Shown one piece after another: positions 59,469-64,000 of a stretch of DNA of 64,000 nt. This DNA is from JANYHH01 sp965249745 (GTDB lineage: Bacteria > Deinococcota > Deinococci > Deinococcales > JAAFIG01). The notes under the pieces were generated by a model that ran no database searches, was not told the DNA's origin, and was given only the letters and a program-made list of their open reading frames with translations. Each line of letters starts with the position of its first letter. Within the stretch, counting starts at the first letter, position 1. The DNA is taken from positions 4,402,001-4,466,000 of the forward strand of contig OZ252252.1 in NCBI GenBank assembly GCA_965249745.1. The letters are read 5' to 3'. The position numbers and the translations under genes were made by a program.

Positions 59469-60170
59469 ATGTCCTCGAAGTACCCTGCGATCAAAGCCGA
59501 GCTGAAATCCATGCTGCTCACGGGTTCGCTCCGCGAAGGCGAGGCGATTCCCAGCGAGAGCGCCCTCGCCAAGCAGTACGGCGTCAGCCGCATGACGGCT
59601 CGTCGGGCCGTGGACGAATTGGAGCGCGAGGGGTACGTGTTTCGCATTCAGGGCGCGGGCAGCTTCCCGACCGGCAAGCGCTTCCGGCAAGGCGTGTTCC
59701 GGGTGCGAGGACTCGAGGAGATCGCCTTGAAATCCGGCGGTGTGCCATTCACCAGAGTCCTGAAAAGCGGGATCGCTGTGCCGCCCGTGGAAGTCACGAA
59801 CGCGCTGAGTTTGCCGCCCGGCAGCGCTGTCTTGGAGTTGCAACGCCTGCGCAGCGTCGGTGACGATCCAGTACTGTTAGAAGAACGACACTTCAAACTG
59901 GAGCACACAGAGCGCCTGTTGCACATGCCGCTCCACCAGGAGAGCATTCACGCACTCCTGGTTGGGCTGGGCATCAATATCAGCCGCGTGGAGCAAACCC
60001 TGGAAGCCGTCAACCTGGATGCGCCCAGGGCCAGACTGCTGGAACTCCCGGTCGGCTCTGCCTGTTTTCTGATGGCTCGAGTTAGTTACGTGGCGGACGA
60101 TATGTTGGGCTTCTCAAGGTACTGGGTGCGGGCGGATCGCGGCGCGTTCGTCAGCGCCTTCGAGCCGTAA
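59469..60170 (+). CDS. GntR-family regulator with UTRA domain (HutC/YvoA type)
   Basis: The 233-residue protein has a GntR winged helix (about 1-65: GEAIPSESALAKQYGVSRMTARRAVDEL) and a UTRA effector domain (about 85-230). UTRA binds small ligands such as sugars, amino sugars or urocanate and releases DNA. The ATG at 59469 is chosen because TATGCT lies 7 nt upstream; an earlier in-frame ATG (59457) sits within that box. The divergent gene is a membrane protein of unknown function, which may be its target. Confidence 0.92.
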   Translation: MSSKYPAIKAELKSMLLTGSLREGEAIPSESALAKQYGVSRMTARRAVDELEREGYVFRIQGAGSFPTGKRFRQGVFRVRGLEEIALKSGGVPFTRVLKSGIAVPPVEVTNALSLPPGSAVLELQRLRSVGDDPVLLEERHFKLEHTERLLHMPLHQESIHALLVGLGINISRVEQTLEAVNLDAPRARLLELPVGSACFLMARVSYVADDMLGFSRYWVRADRGAFVSAFEP

Positions 60171-60582
60171 ATAATGACGGGTTCCTCGAGTTTTCAGCCC
60201 TGAGGGGATTCGTACCGCTCGAGGTTTTATCCGTCGTGGGGTCGGTCCCCGTGCCGACCCTGCCTTCATTTCCAGCCAGCTTCAACGGTCATGCATCCAT
60301 CTCGCGGGTTAACGGTTGCGGCTAGCTCGAGGCTGTTCCAGCTAGAAACTGTGTGGCGCGTCGAAGAATGATGGTTCCCGACTCGAGTTTCAATGGATTG
60401 TCTCGTCGGTTTGCTCGAGTCGCGGGCGAACGGCTACGAGATGTGGACGAATGCGTGCCTTGGACAGTTAGTTTTCGCAAGGGCGACTCGGATTGATCGC
60501 TCGAGGCAGCAGCATCGTGCCACCCGGTTTCAAGACAGTCGGGATCGAACTTGCGGCTGTCCCACGTTCAATTTCTCACCGC
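60171..60582. other. Intergenic region between GntR gene and rpsF operon
   Basis: About 410 bp with several CTCGAG sites and no supported ORF. It contains a hairpin of REP-like sequence at 60236-60262 (arms gggtcgg and ccgaccc). Confidence 0.55.
60236..60262. repeat. REP-like palindromic element 4
   Basis: gtggggtcggtccccgtgcc followed by gaccctg has arms gggtcgg (60239-60245) and ccgaccc (60254-60260) with an 8-nt loop. It shares the G-rich 5' end with the elements near 42 kb but has different arms. Confidence 0.45.
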
Positions 60583-60611
60583 TTGTCCTGAAGGGCTTCG
60601 ACTGGTATAGT
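60583..60611 (+). promoter_or_regulatory. Promoter of the rpsF-ssb-rpsR-rplI operon
   Basis: TTGTCC (60583-60588) and TATAGT (60606-60611) are 17 bp apart, about 108 nt upstream of rpsF. Confidence 0.72.
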
Positions 60612-60718
60612 CCCAATTCGCCGCCTCGAGCGGCTGAATTTATGTGCCAGCATTTGTGTACCGGTGGTTCGGTGTCATGAAAAAGCTGGTGCGACCAGGA
60701 AAGCGGGGTGAAATATTA

Positions 60719-61033
60719 ATGGTGAATTACGATTTGAACGTCTTGCTGAACCCGAACCTCGACGCCGCGCAGTTGCAGGTGGAGAAAGAGTACATCGAGA
60801 ACGCGGTCAAGAACGCTGGCGGTACCGTCACGGCTCTGGAAGAGTGGGGCAATCGCCGTCTGGCTTACGTCATCAAGGACCGCGAGGCGCACTTTCTGAT
60901 CTACCGTCTGGCGCTAACCGCCGACACGACCAACGCGATCCAGGCGTCGTTGCGCTTGCGCGATCACGTGCGTCGCGTGCTGGTCGTCAAGCAGCGCCCG
61001 GAATGGAACAGTAAGAAGAAGGTCGCAGCTTGA
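60719..61033 (+). CDS. rpsF: 30S ribosomal protein S6
   Basis: The 104-residue protein starts MVNYDLNVLLNPNLDAAQLQ and has WGNRRLAYVIKDREAHFLIYRL, the S6 core that binds rRNA next to S18. The ATG at 60719 has GGGGTGA upstream, while earlier in-frame codons give no family similarity. It is the first gene of the operon that also encodes SSB, S18 and L9. Confidence 0.96.
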   Translation: MVNYDLNVLLNPNLDAAQLQVEKEYIENAVKNAGGTVTALEEWGNRRLAYVIKDREAHFLIYRLALTADTTNAIQASLRLRDHVRRVLVVKQRPEWNSKKKVAA

Positions 61034-61132
61034 ACCGATGTCGCTCGAGCGCCGAAAAACGCAGAAATCCTCGAGAGACACCGCACGCGACACAGATGAA
61101 GAGCACGCGCCTCGAGCGCAAAGGGAGTCAGT

Positions 61133-62020
61133 ATGGCAAGAGGGTTAAATCACGTGTACCTGATGGGCGCACTGGCGCGAGACCCGGAGTTGCGTTACAC
61201 CCCGAACGGTACGGCGGTCGCTGACCTGACCGTGGCCGGTGAGGATAACGTCATGGGGAACGATGGCCGGGCGCGCGTGTTGCCGTGGTATCACCGCGTC
61301 TCCTTGCTGGGACAGCAAGCGGAACGCGTCAGCAGCGAAATGAAAGCAGGCGAGGCGGTGCTGGTGGAGGGTACACTGGATTTCCGCAGTTGGGAAACCC
61401 CAGAGGGCCAGAAGCGTAGCGCGGTCAACGTCAAAGCACTTCGCATCGAGGGCGCTCAGTACGGCTCGAGGGCGGAGGCGCTGGTCACGGATTCCGTGGG
61501 CGGCAAGCGGCTCACCAACGCGGTTAACGAGGTCGTGCTGATCGGGAATTTGACCCGTGATTCCGAACTGCGTTACACACCCGCCGGTGATGCCGTGACG
61601 ACCATTTCTATGGCCGTGAACGAATCGTGGAAGGACAAGACCGGAAACTGGCAGGAGAAAACCCATTTCGTCGAGGTCAACCTGTGGCGCGACCTGGCAG
61701 AGTTTGCCGGGGAACTCAAAAAGGGTGATCCGGTATTAATTATGGGCAGGCTAGTCAACGAGTCCTGGACGGACCGTGAAGGTAATAAAAGATCGACCAC
61801 TCGGGTCGAAGGACGCCGCATTGAATCCCTCTCTCGCGGTCCCGGCACTGGCACGGCCGGAACCACCCCCGGAGCGAACCGCCCAGCCAGCGGGAACGCA
61901 CCGGCGCGCAACACCCCACCGATGAATTCGGGCGCGGGCAAAGGCGCAGGGTCCCGTGCGGGATTGGACATTGATGAAGGCTTGCAAGATTTCCCGCCAG
62001 ATGAAGATTTACCGTTTTGA
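61133..62020 (+). CDS. ssb: Single-stranded DNA-binding protein with two OB folds
   Basis: The 295-residue SSB has two OB domains: one at about 1-110 (GLNHVYLMGALARDPELRYTPNGT) and a second at about 125-230 (NAVNEVVLIGNLTRDSELRYTPAGD). This differs from the single OB fold of the roughly 178-residue SSB of E. coli, and the functional unit is thus a dimer, as known in Deinococcus-Thermus. The C-terminal linker is Gly/Pro/Ala/Asn-rich and ends in the acidic tip DFPPDEDLPF that recruits repair partners. AAGGGAG precedes the ATG at 61133. It coats ssDNA in replication and repair. Confidence 0.98.
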   Translation: MARGLNHVYLMGALARDPELRYTPNGTAVADLTVAGEDNVMGNDGRARVLPWYHRVSLLGQQAERVSSEMKAGEAVLVEGTLDFRSWETPEGQKRSAVNVKALRIEGAQYGSRAEALVTDSVGGKRLTNAVNEVVLIGNLTRDSELRYTPAGDAVTTISMAVNESWKDKTGNWQEKTHFVEVNLWRDLAEFAGELKKGDPVLIMGRLVNESWTDREGNKRSTTRVEGRRIESLSRGPGTGTAGTTPGANRPASGNAPARNTPPMNSGAGKGAGSRAGLDIDEGLQDFPPDEDLPF

Positions 62021-62138
62021 GCGACTAGCCGCTGGCTCGAGCCTTTGATTGTCTGGGGCATTCAAATTTTTGGAATGACCTGAACGGCAGAAGCGAACCA
62101 CCCAACGAGCCGAAAGCTGGAAGCCCCCTAGGAGCGAT

Positions 62139-62450
62139 ATGGCAAATGACCGCAAAGATCGTGGCAGCAGCAACAGCCGCGACCGTGACGACAAGCGCGA
62201 GAAGCGCAACAGCAAGAACCCCAAGCGCCCCCGCAAGCCAAAAGTGGACCCGTTCAAAGCGGGCGAACTCGAGGTCACGGATTACCACGACGCCAAGATG
62301 TTGCGCCGCTTCGTGTCGGACACCGGCAAGATCTTGCCGCGTCGCCGCACGGGTGTCACCGCAAAGTTCCAGCGTCGCTTGGCGCTGACGATTAAACGCG
62401 CCCGTCAGATCGGCTTGTTGCCATTCACCGACAAGCTCATTCGAAAGTAA
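62139..62450 (+). CDS. rpsR: 30S ribosomal protein S18, N-terminally extended
   Basis: The 103-residue protein has the S18 core (VTDYHDAKMLRRFVSDTGKILPRRRTG). It also has a charged N-terminal tail of about 35 residues rich in Arg, Lys, Asp and Ser. S18 is usually 70-90 residues, so the tail is long and probably disordered. It binds S6 and 16S rRNA in the platform. TAGGAGCG precedes the ATG. Confidence 0.96.
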   Translation: MANDRKDRGSSNSRDRDDKREKRNSKNPKRPRKPKVDPFKAGELEVTDYHDAKMLRRFVSDTGKILPRRRTGVTAKFQRRLALTIKRARQIGLLPFTDKLIRK

Positions 62451-62460
62451 GGAGGCAGGC

Positions 62461-62913
62461 ATGAAAAACGCGAAAGTCATCCTGCTCGAGCCGGTCGTGT
62501 CCCTGGGAACCACTGGGGCAATCGTGGAAGTCAAAGCCGGGTACGCCCGGAACTTCCTCGTTCCCCGTGGCGTCGCGGCGTACGCCACGGCTGCCAACTT
62601 GAAGAACCTGGAAGCGCAGTTGCGCGCCAAGGTGAAGCGCTTGGAGGCCCAGAAGTCTGACGCTGAGAAACTCGCCGGGCAGTTCGCTGAGCTGACCGTG
62701 GAGATCAAAGCCAAGGCGGGCGAGGGCAAGATTTACGGAACTGTGACCTCTCAAATGGTGGCGGACGCCGTGGAAGCCCAGACCGGGTTGTCCATTGACC
62801 GCCGCAAGGTGGAGATGGGCAAGGCGATCAAGGAACTCGGCGAGTACAACGTCGTGTACAAGCCGCACCCGGAAGTGCCGATCCCAGTGAAGCTGAACGT
62901 CACCGCTGCGTAA
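62461..62913 (+). CDS. rplI: 50S ribosomal protein L9
   Basis: The 150-residue protein has the L9 N-terminal domain with VSLGTTGAIVEVKAGYARNFLVPRGVA, here given in parts (GTTGAIVEVKAGYARNFL, VPRGVAAYAT). The C-terminal domain with GKIYGTVTSQMVADAVEAQTG follows a long helix. AAGGAGG sits 6 nt before the ATG. It is the last gene of the operon and is followed by a terminator. Confidence 0.97.
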   Translation: MKNAKVILLEPVVSLGTTGAIVEVKAGYARNFLVPRGVAAYATAANLKNLEAQLRAKVKRLEAQKSDAEKLAGQFAELTVEIKAKAGEGKIYGTVTSQMVADAVEAQTGLSIDRRKVEMGKAIKELGEYNVVYKPHPEVPIPVKLNVTAA

Positions 62914-62931
62914 TCGAAGGCGCGTGAGAAG

Positions 62932-62965
62932 AGGGGGGCCTGTCCTTACGACAGCTCCCTTTTTC
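62932..62965 (+). terminator. Operon terminator after rplI
   Basis: A GC-rich stem (about ggggggcctgtc with gacagctccc, one mismatch) is followed by CCCTTTTT, 20 nt after the rplI stop. Confidence 0.8.
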
Positions 62966-63106
62966 TATTCAACATCAGGGCTAGGAACTCGTGTCGCAGC
63001 CAAGAGCGAGCGTATCGTGATACGCCAAGAGTTGGCTAGAGCCTGATCAGCACGCTTTGAATTCACCGTGGCAGGGTACGGTTCGCCTCCTGTGCTAACG
63101 TTTCTC

Positions 63107-64000
63107 ATGACTCGAGGGATCATTCAAGTCAGGACCGCCGCTCGTTTCCTGGCCCTGACCTTCGGGCTGAGCCTGCCTCTTGCCCGCGCAGTGGAACCAC
63201 TCCCCATCGCGGCTGGCACGCTCGCCACTGGGATCACCGTTACGGCTACCATCAACCCGTTTGACACAGGCAAGACCCTGAGCGCCGGACAGGTGTTCCT
63301 CGAGAGTGATACGCAAATCGGTTGTCGCACGCGACTCGGATTCCTGGGCGGGCCCGGCCAACCGATTCGCGTGCTGGCGAGTCCACGCATTGACGCCGTG
63401 ACCGGAGGCCCGAACGACCCGTGTGCCACGACCGGGACGCCCAGTCTGACGCAGACGCGGATCGTCAACTTGAGTGCCGAACTGATGGACGGAACCGGGG
63501 CGATTCCGCCCGGTACGTACACCGGCAGCCTGCCGTTGAAAACGCCCAAAGATGCGGGGTTCACCCTGACGCTGAACGTGCGGTACCACTGGGTTTGGGC
63601 GCTGGGTGCCATCGTGATCGGCTTGCTGCTTGGGGGGCTGTACCGCTCTCTAGCCGAAACGTACAATCCGGGCTTGGCGCTTGTGGCGCGAACCCGTCAG
63701 ATCGAGGCCGACACCCTCGAGTTCGCCCGATCCCTAACTGACGTTAACGTCTCGAACGGCAAGTACTTCGCTGACGAGGCAAAACAACAATCCCTCGGGA
63801 AGGAGGCCGCTGCCATCGCAACGGAGTGGCGGAAGAGTTTTACCACGCTCGTCAGCGAGAAAGCCAACGGCATTGAAGGCAAACTCTGGCGGCGTCCACT
63901 CCGTGCCTTCAACAATGAGGAATGGGAAAAGGCGAGTGACGAACTCGGACAGCTCGCCTCGAGCCTCGAACGGGCCGCTGTCGCCAAGGCCTGGCTCCTG
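63107..64000 (+). CDS. Secreted membrane protein, 3'-truncated by window edge
   Basis: From ATG 63107 the frame is open to the end of the window (298 codons visible). It begins with a signal-like hydrophobic segment (about 10-28, AARFLALTFGLSLPLARA). A beta-rich extracytoplasmic part follows, with two cysteines (IGCRTRLG and DPCATTG). One transmembrane helix (about 166-184, WVWALGAIVIGLLLGGLYR) and an Ala/Glu-rich cytoplasmic segment complete the visible part. TAACGT lies 5 nt before the ATG, a leaderless geometry that supports this start. I do not recognise a family. Antisense frames in 63095-63666 are shadows. Confidence 0.72.
   Translation, partial: MTRGIIQVRTAARFLALTFGLSLPLARAVEPLPIAAGTLATGITVTATINPFDTGKTLSAGQVFLESDTQIGCRTRLGFLGGPGQPIRVLASPRIDAVTGGPNDPCATTGTPSLTQTRIVNLSAELMDGTGAIPPGTYTGSLPLKTPKDAGFTLTLNVRYHWVWALGAIVIGLLLGGLYRSLAETYNPGLALVARTRQIEADTLEFARSLTDVNVSNGKYFADEAKQQSLGKEAAAIATEWRKSFTTLVSEKANGIEGKLWRRPLRAFNNEEWEKASDELGQLASSLERAAVAKAWLL

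Noticed and set aside
62025..62729. Long antisense frame over rpsR and rplI
   Set aside because: It mirrors two well-conserved ribosomal genes that have ribosome sites; no promoter or similarity.
63095..63666. Antisense frames near the right end
   Set aside because: The plus-strand frame from 63107 has a signal peptide, a transmembrane helix and a leaderless box, and stays open to the window end.

Overview
The window is GC-rich chromosomal DNA that most likely comes from a member of the Deinococcales, outside the best-known Deinococcus species or at their edge. Four things point there. The single-stranded DNA-binding protein has two OB folds in one chain. Its locus order is rpsF-ssb-rpsR-rplI. 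Ribosomal protein L31 is of the zinc-free type. Many genes are preceded by a TANNNT -10 box only 5-7 nt before the start codon, the leaderless-mRNA arrangement documented in Deinococcus. A further genome trait is a striking excess of the palindrome CTCGAG: about 28 copies by hand count in the first 6.3 kb, in coding and intergenic DNA and in all three codon phases.

Layout. 1-7.1 kb: the 3' part of an AraC regulator, tRNA-Gln, a sarcosine-oxidase-like flavoenzyme, a PaaX regulator behind a leaderless mini-ORF, mutS2 and exonuclease III. 7.2-13.6 kb: a secreted protein, then a six-gene minus-strand operon for NAD and ADP-ribose metabolism (NrtR-like Nudix regulator, NADAR protein, PARG-type macrodomain hydrolase, deoxyribosyltransferase-like protein, PnuC, NadR), followed by a divergent AraC-glyoxalase pair. 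13.7-21.8 kb: a TPR-GGDEF-EAL protein, an ArsR/SRPBCC operon, a nitroreductase and SufE. 21.9-29.9 kb: a six-gene chemosensory operon (cheW-cheR/TPR-cheW-mcp-cheA/REC-cheB) with the gene content of a Wsp-type pathway; its CheA has no recognisable HPt domain. 30-41.7 kb: DCC oxidoreductase, GNAT, sirtuin, a zinc-ribbon ORF broken by one TGA, a clostripain-type protease with a repeat protein, a class V aminotransferase fold protein, an LEA-like protein and NhaA. 41.7-52.9 kb: CYTH phosphatase, PEGA lipoprotein, class III aminotransferase, uvrA, rpmE, a KimA-like permease and a SpoIID protein. 53-59.4 kb: a phosphodiester glycosidase family protein, PAS-GGDEF-EAL, a low-GC HExxH lipoprotein and a membrane-anchored protein. 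59.5-64 kb: a GntR regulator, the rpsF-ssb-rpsR-rplI operon and the 5' part of a secreted membrane protein.

How the genes work together. Repair and replication genes (mutS2, xth, uvrA, ssb) and a likely desiccation protein fit the stress-resistant lifestyle of this phylum. NadR and PnuC rebuild NAD from imported nicotinamide riboside, while the PARG and NADAR proteins would remove ADP-ribose marks; the Nudix protein probably senses the pool and controls the operon. The chemosensory operon has no flagellar neighbours and probably controls c-di-GMP or type IV pili. Two intact-looking GGDEF-EAL proteins are encoded nearby but are unlinked. No rRNA, CRISPR array, prophage or insertion sequence was seen.
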